20,208 bases of DNA from Spirochaetota bacterium. GTDB lineage: Bacteria; Spirochaetota; JAHITG01. The DNA is taken from the NCBI GenBank assembly GCA_018817865.1, contig JAHITG010000021.1:1-20208 (forward strand), read 5' to 3'. The notes beneath the pieces were generated by a model, which was not told where the DNA came from, did not search any database, and saw only the letters and a list, made by a program, of their open reading frames with translations. Positions 7,506 through 15,141 of the stretch are shown one piece after another; position 1 is the stretch's first letter; every line of letters starts with the position of its first letter. Both the position numbers and the translations under genes were made by a program.

Positions 7506-7537
7506 ACCCCAAATATATTTAACAATATATTTGGGGT
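7506..7537. repeat. Perfect 14-bp inverted repeat, 4-base loop
   Basis: ACCCCAAATATATT (7506-7519) is the exact reverse complement of 7524-7537 around the loop TAAC. It lies about 40 bp after the response-regulator stop. No T-tract follows on either strand, so it may protect the transcript 3' end or bind a protein rather than act as a classic terminator. With the two inverted repeats above it is what the 348-bp gene-free stretch 7228-7575 contains, besides the promoter and ribosome site of the AsmA-like gene. Confidence 0.7.
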
Positions 7538-7575
7538 ATAAACTCTATTTACTTTTATACCGACAGCTTGATTCA

Positions 7576-7959
7576 TTACACTTTACTGTTATTATTGTAG
7601 ACGTCCATGATCTCACCTTCTACGGTACGGGTATTGATCGGTTTCGAGATGTATCCGTCGAATCCCATGTTCAGGAATTTTTCTTTATCTCCTTTCATGG
7701 CATAGGAAGTAAAAGCAATGACAGGAATATTCCGTATCTCTTTTTCCCCTTTTACGATCTGTATGGCCTCAACACCGGATATACCGCTTATTTTAATGTC
7801 GAGGAGAACAATATCCGGAAAAAATCTCTTTATCTCTTTAATGATACCGTCCCCCCTCGGATAGGAAAAGACCTCAAATTTTTTTTCATTCAGTACTGTC
7901 TGCATTAATTTCTGTATTGTTTTATCATCATCTACTATTAATATTTTTATCCGTTTCAT
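7576..7959 (-). CDS. Single-domain CheY-like response regulator
   Basis: The 127-residue protein is one receiver domain. Asp10-Asp11-Asp12 form the acidic metal pocket, Asp54 in VLLDIKISG is the phosphorylation site, Thr84 in AFTSYAM is the switch residue and Lys106 in SKPI is the conserved lysine. No output domain follows, so it acts by protein contact, as a phosphorelay shuttle or by competing for phosphate. It starts 25 bp after the histidine-kinase gene ends and is very likely that kinase's partner. A weak purine-rich site (AAAGAGAA) precedes the ATG. The output target is not in the window. Confidence 0.93.
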   Translation of the reverse strand: MKRIKILIVDDDKTIQKLMQTVLNEKKFEVFSYPRGDGIIKEIKRFFPDIVLLDIKISGISGVEAIQIVKGEKEIRNIPVIAFTSYAMKGDKEKFLNMGFDGYISKPINTRTVEGEIMDVYNNNSKV

Positions 7960-7984
7960 TTTATTCTCTTTATCTGAATATTGC

Positions 7985-9502
7985 TCAGCTCAAAGGGAGC
8001 GTGACCGTAAAAGCTGCACCTTTATTTTTACCTTCACTGAATACGGAAATAGTTCCATCCATCATTTCAACAAACCTCTTGACTAATGTCAATCCAAGGC
8101 CGGTTCCAGCATACCTCTTTGTATAAGGAGACTCTATCTGAAAAAACTCCTCAAAGACCATTTCCTGATGTTCCGGTACGATCCCTACTCCGGTGTCGAT
8201 CACCGATATTTCAGCCTTTTTTTTATCTGTTTTCACTCTTGTGGTCACCTTCCCCTTTTCAGGTGTAAATTTTATGGAATTGGAATAGAGGTTATAGAGA
8301 ACCTGTTTCAACCGGCTGGAATCCGCTTTAATGAATACACGTTTTTTGGGGGTTTCATTGATCAGATCGATCTCCTTTTTACGCGCCTGGGGAAGGATAA
8401 AGGTCTCGGCAGAATCAATAATATCATTCAGGCATACTTCTTCAATATTTATATCCAGCCTGTCTGCTTCGATCTTGGAGAGATCCAGCACATCATTGAT
8501 CAGGCTTAAAAGATGAGTTCCACTTGTATGAATATCATTCATAAAATCCTTCTGTTTGGCGGACAGGGAGCCTATCTTCTCATCCATCAACAGCTCTGAA
8601 AATCCAAGGATCGCAGTCAGTGGTGTCCGCAATTCATGAGACATGTTAGCTAAAAAGACCGATTTTGCTTTATTAGCCCGCTGTGTCTCCTGATACAGAA
8701 GGGCCAGCTCTACATTCTGCTTTTCAATACTCACTTTCAGCTTCCGATGTTCAGTGATATCAGAAGCTAAAAAAATATATCCAATGTGCTTTTGATCTTC
8801 ATCAATGATCTTGGTAATGGTCAGGTCAGCAAAAATTACTTCACCCTTTTTATTCTTCATTTTAACTTCTCGACGGACCAGGTTGAGAACCTTCAATACA
8901 TCCATTATCTCTTTTAATTGACCCAGGGAATCAGCCGGAAGAAGATCCTTTATCGTTAAAATTCCTTCAGCTTCTGTGGCCGAATATTCAAACAGCAGCT
9001 CAGAGCCTTTATTGAACCTCTGAATATTAAAATCAAGGCCTGTCGTAAATATGCTGTATACCCTGATACCGTTGAAGATCATCTCAAAGAAGGACCGGGT
9101 CTCTTTAACCTTATGGAATAACGAAGAGACCTGTGTAACATTCTCCATGATCACCAGTACGAGGCTCTTCTTGATCTTTTTTAATGAAATCGGGATCATC
9201 TTGATATTAATAAAATAATTCTTACCCCCTATTTCAATGTCTACTTCATCTGAACTCTTTTTATTGCTCCCGATGCAGATCTTCATCATTTTATCAATAG
9301 GGCTCTTTTTAATAAAAGGGATAGAATCCGCCTTTTTATTAATAACACTCTTTTTTGTGTGCTTAATCAGTTTAAAAAATGATTTATTTGCCCAGAGGAT
9401 CTTCTTATCACTATCCGCAATCAAGACCCAGGAATCCAGGCTGTTGATTATATTTTCAAATAGAAAATTACACCCTAAATCAAATATTTCGTATATATCC
9501 AT
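7985..9502 (-). CDS. PAS-domain sensor histidine kinase
   Basis: Numbering from ATG at 9502 (505 residues): a first PAS-like domain spans roughly 15-125 (DSWVLIADSDKKILWANKSF). A second PAS spans about 135-250, with ITEHRKL leading into a coiled linker. The HisKA H-box ANMSHELRTPLTAILGFSELL has the phospho-accepting His near 289. The HATPase domain has an N-box (Asn near 408 in NLYSNSIKFTP), G1 DTGVGI near 436-441 and G2 GTGLGL near 466-471. There is no membrane segment, so it is a soluble sensor, and no attached receiver; the adjacent single-domain regulator supplies that. TTG at 9514 is a possible start but overlaps the predicted -10 box. No Shine-Dalgarno precedes the ATG and the predicted transcript start is about 5 bases away. 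Confidence 0.92.
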   Translation of the reverse strand: MDIYEIFDLGCNFLFENIINSLDSWVLIADSDKKILWANKSFFKLIKHTKKSVINKKADSIPFIKKSPIDKMMKICIGSNKKSSDEVDIEIGGKNYFINIKMIPISLKKIKKSLVLVIMENVTQVSSLFHKVKETRSFFEMIFNGIRVYSIFTTGLDFNIQRFNKGSELLFEYSATEAEGILTIKDLLPADSLGQLKEIMDVLKVLNLVRREVKMKNKKGEVIFADLTITKIIDEDQKHIGYIFLASDITEHRKLKVSIEKQNVELALLYQETQRANKAKSVFLANMSHELRTPLTAILGFSELLMDEKIGSLSAKQKDFMNDIHTSGTHLLSLINDVLDLSKIEADRLDINIEEVCLNDIIDSAETFILPQARKKEIDLINETPKKRVFIKADSSRLKQVLYNLYSNSIKFTPEKGKVTTRVKTDKKKAEISVIDTGVGIVPEHQEMVFEEFFQIESPYTKRYAGTGLGLTLVKRFVEMMDGTISVFSEGKNKGAAFTVTLPLS

Positions 9503-9513
9503 AATGTAACCCA

Positions 9514-9541
9514 AATAAAGTAATATCTAATTTGATGTCAA
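9514..9541 (-). promoter_or_regulatory. Predicted promoter of histidine kinase operon
   Basis: On the minus strand TTGACA (9536-9541), a 16-bp spacer and TTTATT (9514-9519, 4 of 6) put the start near 9507, about 5 bases before the ATG at 9502. Confidence 0.45.
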
Positions 9542-9587
9542 GGAAATTCATTTGCCTAACCGGTCCCTGCAGGAGCATTATTTATTG

Positions 9588-9615
9588 TTGACATTATACT
9601 TTATTTTATTACAAT
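9588..9615 (+). promoter_or_regulatory. Predicted promoter of proA-nadD-uppP
   Basis: Perfect TTGACA (9588-9593), a 16-bp spacer and TACAAT (9610-9615, 5 of 6) predict a start near 9622 and a 44-base leader with GGGAG at 9651-9655 before ATG 9666. Confidence 0.65.
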
Positions 9616-9665
9616 TCAAAATAGATTTTAAACAGTATATCCTTTAAATAGGGAGTATTGCAGGA

Positions 9666-10907
9666 ATGAATGAGTTAGAGAAAATAGTATTAAAAAGTCA
9701 TGAAGCCAAATCTGTTGCAGCCAACCTCTCTACAGAAGTAAAGAACGAAATTCTGATCCTGATGAAAGAAGAGCTGATCAAAAAAGGCGATATTATTATA
9801 AAAGCCAATAGACAGGATTATCAAAAAGCAGAAAAGGATGGATTATCCAAAGCCATGCTGGACCGACTGCTTCTGGATGAAAAAAGAATTGTAAAGATGG
9901 CCGAATCCCTGCAGGAGATTGCTGACCTGCCTGATCCCATAGGAGAAGTCATTTCAGGGACTACAAGGCCTAATGGCCTGAAATTGAGACAGATCCGGGT
10001 CCCCCTGGGGGTTGTCCTTATTGTATATGAAGCAAGGCCTAATGTGACCGTTGATGCAGCCGGCCTCTCCTTTAAATCAGGGAATTCCGTTATCCTGAGG
10101 GGTGGATCAAACAGCTTTCATTCAAACAAAACCATTGTCTCCATGCTTCAGGAAGTACTTAAAAGGAAGAAATTGCCTGAAGCGATCATTACTTTTATTC
10201 CCAAACCCGAAAGGGAAGTTTTAATGGAGCTGATCAAGTTCAACCAATATATAGATGTCCTGATCCCCAGGGGAGGCAAGGACCTGATCGAGATGGTCGT
10301 TGAGAACAGCCGAATACCCGTGATCTTTCATGCAGAGGGTATCTGCCATCTCTTTGTGGATGAGAGTGCAGAAAAAAAGATGTGCGAATCCATCGTGATC
10401 AATGCCAAGACGCAGAGGCCCGGTGTCTGCAATGCCATCGAGACACTGCTGATACATAAAAAATACCCTTATATAAAAGAATTACTCGAAGAACTGATAA
10501 AGAAAAAAGTCGAGCTGAGAGGTGATCCTGAAACAGCTAAATTAAATTCCGCCATTAAAAAAGCGGTCGAAAAAGACTGGCGTACGGAATATCTGGACAT
10601 GATCCTCTCCGTAAAACTGGTGGATTCTGCAAAACAGGCGATAGACCACATTAATCAATACGGATCCCATCACAGCGACGGGATCATTACGGAAAGTTAT
10701 ACTCACTCGGAAAAATTCCTGAAAGAGGTAGATAGCGCCACGGTCTATGTCAATGCCTCTACCCGGTTTACGGACGGAGGAGAATTCGGATTCGGAGCAG
10801 AGATGGGGATCAGTACACAAAAACTGCATGTGAGAGGGCCTATGGGACTGGTTCATATGACCAGCACAAAATATGTAATATACGGCGAAGGGCAGATACG
10901 GTCATGA
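9666..10907 (+). CDS. proA: Gamma-glutamyl phosphate reductase
   Basis: ProA reduces gamma-glutamyl phosphate to glutamate 5-semialdehyde with NADPH, the second step of proline synthesis. The 413-residue length is standard. Visible family blocks are the N-terminal helix ending in ANRQDYQKAEKDGLSKAMLDRL, LRQIRVPLGVVLIVYEARPNVT, SGNSVILRGGSNS, LIPRGGKDLI and the catalytic cysteine in TQRPGVCNAIETLL. C-terminal blocks are VNASTRFTDGGEFGFGAEMGISTQKLHVRGPMGL. No proB is present in the window, so glutamate kinase must lie elsewhere. Its stop overlaps the nadD start by four bases (ATGA at 10904-10907). Confidence 0.97.
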   Translation: MNELEKIVLKSHEAKSVAANLSTEVKNEILILMKEELIKKGDIIIKANRQDYQKAEKDGLSKAMLDRLLLDEKRIVKMAESLQEIADLPDPIGEVISGTTRPNGLKLRQIRVPLGVVLIVYEARPNVTVDAAGLSFKSGNSVILRGGSNSFHSNKTIVSMLQEVLKRKKLPEAIITFIPKPEREVLMELIKFNQYIDVLIPRGGKDLIEMVVENSRIPVIFHAEGICHLFVDESAEKKMCESIVINAKTQRPGVCNAIETLLIHKKYPYIKELLEELIKKKVELRGDPETAKLNSAIKKAVEKDWRTEYLDMILSVKLVDSAKQAIDHINQYGSHHSDGIITESYTHSEKFLKEVDSATVYVNASTRFTDGGEFGFGAEMGISTQKLHVRGPMGLVHMTSTKYVIYGEGQIRS

Positions 10908-11485
10908 AAATAGGGATCTTCGGGGGAAGCTTCAATCCCGTTCATAACGGCCATTTAATTGCGGCTCAATATGTACTGGATGAATATAAACTCGATCGTA
11001 TCTACTTCATTCCTTCGTATGAATCCACTTATAAACCGATCACAACGAACAGCCGTCACAGGAAGAAGATCATACAGCTTGCCATAAACAATAACAGCCG
11101 ATTTTTACTGAACACATGTGAGCTTAACAATAAAGAGGTCTCTTATACGGTTAACACACTGAAAAAGATCTATAACAAATGCAACCGGTATTATCTAATT
11201 GTGGGGAATGAATGGCTTACAAAATTCAATAAATGGCATAATTACGAAAAGATATTCAGTTTTACGGATGTTATCTTTATAAACAGGACCGAAAAACAAA
11301 CTGGTCTTCCGGGATTTTTAAAAAAGTATAAAAATAAAATATCCTTCTCAACAAATCCCGTGGTAAACATCAGCTCAACCATGATCAGGAAACTGATCCA
11401 TGAACAGAAAAAAATACGTTATCTTGTTCCTGAAAAAGTATATGCATATATTAACCGAAACAGATTATATCAAAGATCTGAATAG
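10904..11485 (+). CDS. nadD: Nicotinate-nucleotide adenylyltransferase
   Basis: NadD adenylates nicotinate mononucleotide to deamido-NAD in the NAD pathway. The 193-residue protein has the nucleotidyltransferase signature GGSFNPVHNGHL at the N-terminus and ISSTMIRKLI at the C-terminus, which bind ATP phosphates. The usual NadD YxxxP ending (VPEKVYAYI) is also present. It is translationally coupled to proA by a 4-base overlap. In many bacteria proA and nadD are adjacent, which supports the call. GxWxx-type central residues are replaced by VGNEWLTKFNKWHNYEKI, close to the expected D.....W..w..i pattern but with Asn where Asp is common. Confidence 0.93.
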   Translation: MKIGIFGGSFNPVHNGHLIAAQYVLDEYKLDRIYFIPSYESTYKPITTNSRHRKKIIQLAINNNSRFLLNTCELNNKEVSYTVNTLKKIYNKCNRYYLIVGNEWLTKFNKWHNYEKIFSFTDVIFINRTEKQTGLPGFLKKYKNKISFSTNPVVNISSTMIRKLIHEQKKIRYLVPEKVYAYINRNRLYQRSE

Positions 11486-11503
11486 ATCCAAAAGGAGCCT
11501 TTC

Positions 11504-12286
11504 ATGATACCTCTTATAATAATGGCGATCATACAGGGATTAACCGAGTTCCTCCCTATATCTTCATCCGGACACCTGCTTTTTATCCAATCCCTGTTCA
11601 AGATCAAAGATATTAACCTGACAATCGACATTTTCCTGCATCTGGCAACTTTTCTTGTGATCCTGATCATCTTTTTCAAAGATATCACCGGGATAGTCAA
11701 GAGCCTCCTCTCATCCCCTTTTGATCTAAAAAAAAGCAACACACGGCTCTTCTATCTTATCCTCCTTGCCAATATACCGACAGCGATCATTGGTTTATTC
11801 TTAAAAAAATATACATCATTTATCTTTGAAGAAGGTTTTATCCTTTATATAACATGGAGTATTACGGCTGTGCTTTTGATCATCTCAGACAGGATCAGGA
11901 AACCAAGCCTGTCCCTTGATAAGATCACATATATCCAGGTTTTATTGATCGGTGTGGCTCAGGGAATAGCCGTTATGCCCGGGATATCCCGCAGCGGGAT
12001 CACGATCATTACAGCCCTCTTCCTGGGATTGAGCAGAAAAGAAAGTGCCCGGTTCTCATTTCTGGCAGGATTACCAGCCATGCTGGGAGCCTTCCTTCTG
12101 GAGTTTAAAGATATGGGAGGATTGGATTTTCAATTTGGAGAACTCTCACTTGTCTTTGTCATTGCATTCTTATCCGGACTGGCCGGTATACTTCTTTTAT
12201 TTAAACTGCTGGATCTGAAAAAATTCAAATATTTCGGTTTTTATCTGATCCTGCTCCTTATTATAAAAGCAATATTCAATATTTGA
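11504..12286 (+). CDS. uppP: Undecaprenyl-diphosphate phosphatase, BacA type
   Basis: UppP removes a phosphate from undecaprenyl pyrophosphate at the inner membrane to recycle the lipid carrier for peptidoglycan and LPS-type glycans; excess confers bacitracin resistance. The 260-residue protein has the two family motifs: QGLTEFLPISSSGHL with the catalytic Glu near residues 10-24, and GVAQGIAVMPGISRSGITI near 152-170. About seven hydrophobic segments follow the family pattern. AAAGGAG lies about 10 bases before the ATG and the gap from nadD is 18 bp, so it is the last gene of a proA-nadD-uppP unit. It converges on the carbamate kinase with 5 bp between stops and no hairpin. Confidence 0.96.
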   Translation: MIPLIIMAIIQGLTEFLPISSSGHLLFIQSLFKIKDINLTIDIFLHLATFLVILIIFFKDITGIVKSLLSSPFDLKKSNTRLFYLILLANIPTAIIGLFLKKYTSFIFEEGFILYITWSITAVLLIISDRIRKPSLSLDKITYIQVLLIGVAQGIAVMPGISRSGITIITALFLGLSRKESARFSFLAGLPAMLGAFLLEFKDMGGLDFQFGELSLVFVIAFLSGLAGILLLFKLLDLKKFKYFGFYLILLLIIKAIFNI

Positions 12287-12291
12287 AGCAT

Positions 12292-13377
12292 CTAATCCGG
12301 TACGATGGTAGTGCCGGCTTTCCCTTTTAATGTTTCAAAATACTTTGGAGTTAAAGTGATATAAGCTTTTGAACCGCCGTTTTCAAGAAAATTAATAATT
12401 GCTTTCATCTTGGGCCCCATACTGCCCGGAGGAAAGTGGCCTTCGCTATAATACTTCCTGGCCTCTGATAGAGTGATCTTTCTTAAAGCCTTTTCGTTCT
12501 CTTTCTGGTAATTCAGTTTGGCCCCATCCTCTCCCGTAAAAATTGTTAAATGCACTTCTACATCCTCTCCCTGCTTTTTATACTTTTTTATCAGCATACT
12601 TCCCAGAAGAGCTGATGCAAGGTCTTTATCGATCACTCCCTCAATTCCGGATAGGATCTTGTCATCATTCTTATCTTTATAGTTTATTCCATGATTGCAA
12701 TGGTAGTACCCCTTTTTATCTTTTTTGACCTGTATGACAGGAATACCCCCTCCACCTACAGTAATTGGGATAAACCCATTATCCAGCATGGTTGTGATAA
12801 GATCAAATTCTATAATATCGAGCGGAACCGGGGATGGAACAACCCTCCTCCAGATATCTTTCCCCTTATGATCTTTTTTATAGACCTTCATTTCCCATCC
12901 CTCATGGTCCATCCTCTCTTCTGCTTCCTCTTTTGTATAGGTCGGGCCGATAAACTTGGAAGGATTTTTAAAGTCGGGATCGTCTTTATCGACCAGCACC
13001 TGTGTGACAAACTCGGTAACGATCTTAGGATTCTGAAGCATCTCCAGTTCATTCATAAGCAGCTGACCAATCATATATCCTAATGCTCCCTGGCTGTCCG
13101 CATCACAGACATCAAGAGGCAGTGGCGGCAGGATCTTCCGCGAAAATTCTGCCCTCATCAGGATATTACCCACCTGAGGACCGTTCCCATGGGTAATAAT
13201 GAACAGGTCTTTCGGAGCATCATGTATCATATGCGCGATCAGGTTGCATGTCTTGTCTGTTTTAACCCATTGCAGAGGGATGTCAGGGATAACAGGATGG
13301 CCTCGATCGTCCATAAGGCCGGCAGGAGCCACTTCATTACCGCCCAGTGCAAAGATATTTATCCTTTTCTTACTCAT
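12292..13377 (-). CDS. arcC: Carbamate kinase, long form with internal insertion
   Basis: Carbamate kinase transfers phosphate from carbamoyl phosphate to ADP, giving ATP and carbamate, which breaks down to ammonia and CO2. Family blocks: ALGGNEVAPAG at 10-20, THGNGPQVGN at 62-71, RRVVPSPVPLDIIE, VGGGGIPV near 208-214, GIEGVIDKDLAS near 244-255 and FPPGSMGPKM near 315-324. The protein has 361 residues, about 50 more than the usual 310. A Lys/Asp-rich insert with His and Cys lies near 217-240, between GGGGIPVIQ and ILSGIEGVIDKD. It is divergent from the PLP/carbamoyltransferase operon, which suggests it serves as that pathway's ATP-yielding step (as YqeA does beside YgeW in E. coli). AGGAGGAG precedes the ATG. 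Confidence 0.95.
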   Translation of the reverse strand: MSKKRINIFALGGNEVAPAGLMDDRGHPVIPDIPLQWVKTDKTCNLIAHMIHDAPKDLFIITHGNGPQVGNILMRAEFSRKILPPLPLDVCDADSQGALGYMIGQLLMNELEMLQNPKIVTEFVTQVLVDKDDPDFKNPSKFIGPTYTKEEAEERMDHEGWEMKVYKKDHKGKDIWRRVVPSPVPLDIIEFDLITTMLDNGFIPITVGGGGIPVIQVKKDKKGYYHCNHGINYKDKNDDKILSGIEGVIDKDLASALLGSMLIKKYKKQGEDVEVHLTIFTGEDGAKLNYQKENEKALRKITLSEARKYYSEGHFPPGSMGPKMKAIINFLENGGSKAYITLTPKYFETLKGKAGTTIVPD

Positions 13378-13441
13378 AATCTTTCTCCTCCTGTTTCAAT
13401 TCTAATATCGGCAAAATCTATTTGATAAATTTAAAAAAATG

Positions 13442-13469
13442 TTGAAAACGAAAACAATTATACTATCAT
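13442..13469 (+). promoter_or_regulatory. Predicted promoter of PLP enzyme / carbamoyltransferase operon
   Basis: TTGAAA (13442-13447), a 16-bp spacer and TATCAT (13464-13469, 5 of 6) lie in the 155-bp region between the divergent carbamate kinase and PLP enzyme genes. GGGAGTGAG lies just before the ATG at 13533. Confidence 0.5.
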
Positions 13470-13532
13470 TATATTAACGACTCTTACTAAAGATTATACA
13501 CGAATACTATCCTTAAATATGGGAGTGAGCAA

Positions 13533-14993
13533 ATGATAGATCTAACGATCCACAAAGAGCAGCTTGCCAGAACAGTAAAAAGATGCAGGGAAAAAGGCAT
13601 CATCATTCCGACCTTTGCCCAGATGCGCGATCCCGGGAAGATCCCTTCAAAGATCAAAGACAGATTAAAAAAGATCGGGTTATGGGACATAGATCCGCTG
13701 AACCTCTTTCGTATCACATGGAAGAACGAACCAAAGCCCAAAGGCGGCGGATTCGGAGATGTCAATTATACGGTTCTCCCCCCGGAACTGACAGGGGTGG
13801 ATGCAAAGATCGTCTGCCTGGTAGGAAAATGGTTCCCTACCGGGGCCCATAAGGTAGGCGCCTCTTTCGGCTGTCTTGCCCCCAGGTTGGTGACCGGACA
13901 GTTTGACCCGACTTTCCATAAAGCGGTCTGGCCCTCCACTGGTAACTACTGCAGGGGCGGAGCGTATGATTCAACCCTGCTGGGATGTGAATCCATCGCC
14001 ATCCTGCCGGAGGGCATGAGTAAAGAGCGTTTTGACTGGCTTAAAACCGTGGCAGGAGAAGTGATCCCTACACCGGGCTGCGAAAGCAATGTCAAGGAGA
14101 TCTATGATAAATGCTGGGAACTGCGCAAGACCAGGGACAACATCATGATCTTCAACCAGTTCGATGAATTCGGGAACCACCTCTGGCATTATTACGTAAC
14201 CGGGAATGCTTTTGAGGAAGTCCTGAAGAAGATCATGAAAAAAGACGACCGTGTAGCCGGTACGGTGCTTACTACCGGGTCAGCCGGTACGATCGGATGC
14301 GGAGACTATATCAAGGAACTCTTTCCGGAGAGTAAACTGGCTGCCGGCGAAGCCCTGCAGTGCCCCACTCTTTTAAGGAACGGGTTTGGCGGCCACAGGA
14401 TCGAAGGGATCGGAGATAAACATGTCCCGTGGATACACAACGTGCGAAATACCGATATGATCATTACAGCGGATGATAATGACTGCATGAACCTGGTCCG
14501 GCTCTTTAATGAACCTGAAGGAAGAAATTATCTGCTCAAACAGGGAATTAAAGAGGAACTGATCAGCAAGCTGGACCTTCTGGGTATCTCCTCTATAGGG
14601 AATGTGGTCTGTGCCATTAAATTTGCAAAATATTTTGAACTGACCGGGCAGGACCATGTGCTGACCTTATGGACGGATTCAATGGAACTGTACGGTTCGC
14701 GGATGAAAGAGATGAGAGAAGAGCTCGGTGCCTATACAAAAGAGGATGCAATAAAAGATTTCCACAGGCACTTGATGGGTATCAAGATCGACAATATGCT
14801 GGAGCTGACCTATTATGACAAATTAAGGATCCATAATCTAAAATATTATACATGGATCGAACAGCAGGGAAGTTCCCTGGAGGAGCTTAATCAGCAATGG
14901 TATGATTACCCGGCTTACTGGGACAGGATCCATAGCCAGTTAAAAGAGATCGATAAGCTGATCGACCAGTTCAATAAACAGGTCGGTCTTTAA
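13533..14993 (+). CDS. Unassigned fold-type II PLP-dependent enzyme
   Basis: The 486-residue protein has a tryptophan-synthase-beta-like PLP fold. The Schiff-base lysine is predicted at Lys107 in FPTGAHKVGASFG, which resembles the TrpB TGAHK motif more than the SxKxR of cysteine and threonine synthases. WPSTGNYCRGGAY (133-145) is the substrate-carboxylate loop and TTGSAGTIGCGDY (247-259) the glycine-rich phosphate loop. It is too long and lacks TrpB-specific blocks, and no trpA is nearby, so it is not tryptophan synthase. It also lacks the YgeX active-site pattern. Both N- and C-terminal extensions (about 1-80 and 400-486) are distinctive. It leads an operon with YgeW-type carbamoyltransferase and a threonine-synthase-like enzyme, so a lyase or beta-replacement on a diamino or ureido amino acid is my inference. 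Automated labels may read cysteine synthase or PLP protein. Confidence 0.85.
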   Translation: MIDLTIHKEQLARTVKRCREKGIIIPTFAQMRDPGKIPSKIKDRLKKIGLWDIDPLNLFRITWKNEPKPKGGGFGDVNYTVLPPELTGVDAKIVCLVGKWFPTGAHKVGASFGCLAPRLVTGQFDPTFHKAVWPSTGNYCRGGAYDSTLLGCESIAILPEGMSKERFDWLKTVAGEVIPTPGCESNVKEIYDKCWELRKTRDNIMIFNQFDEFGNHLWHYYVTGNAFEEVLKKIMKKDDRVAGTVLTTGSAGTIGCGDYIKELFPESKLAAGEALQCPTLLRNGFGGHRIEGIGDKHVPWIHNVRNTDMIITADDNDCMNLVRLFNEPEGRNYLLKQGIKEELISKLDLLGISSIGNVVCAIKFAKYFELTGQDHVLTLWTDSMELYGSRMKEMREELGAYTKEDAIKDFHRHLMGIKIDNMLELTYYDKLRIHNLKYYTWIEQQGSSLEELNQQWYDYPAYWDRIHSQLKEIDKLIDQFNKQVGL

Positions 14994-15000
14994 GGATATA

Positions 15001-15141
15001 ATGAAAGGTAAGTATTTCCGGTTTTTTATAAAACTGATCATATTATTTGTCTTCTGTCTTATGATGTTCCTGTGGTCAAATGTCACATGCAATTTAAGGA
15101 GGGTTCAAGAGTATGAAAAAGATATCCATGAAGGGAAATGA
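15001..15141 (+). CDS. Possible 46-residue single-pass membrane peptide
   Basis: Between the PLP enzyme (stop 14993) and the carbamoyltransferase there is an open frame from ATG 15001 to TGA 15141. It has a basic start (MKGKYFRFF), a hydrophobic stretch of about 20 residues (IKLIILFVFCLMMFLW) and a charged tail (RRVQEYEKDIHEGK). AAGGA precedes the ATG by about 6 bases. The last 29 bases overlap the start of the carbamoyltransferase in another frame, and that gene's AAGGAGG lies inside this frame, so reading it could govern translation downstream. Chance is not excluded: the hydrophobic composition may just reflect T-rich spacer sequence. Confidence 0.4.
   Translation: MKGKYFRFFIKLIILFVFCLMMFLWSNVTCNLRRVQEYEKDIHEGK

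Noticed and set aside
9666..12286. proA-nadD-uppP as an unusual operon
   Set aside because: proA next to nadD is common, and the motifs are all standard housekeeping.
13533..14993. Call as tryptophan synthase beta (trpB)
   Set aside because: Only the TGAHK lysine loop is alike. Length, other blocks and lack of trpA do not fit.
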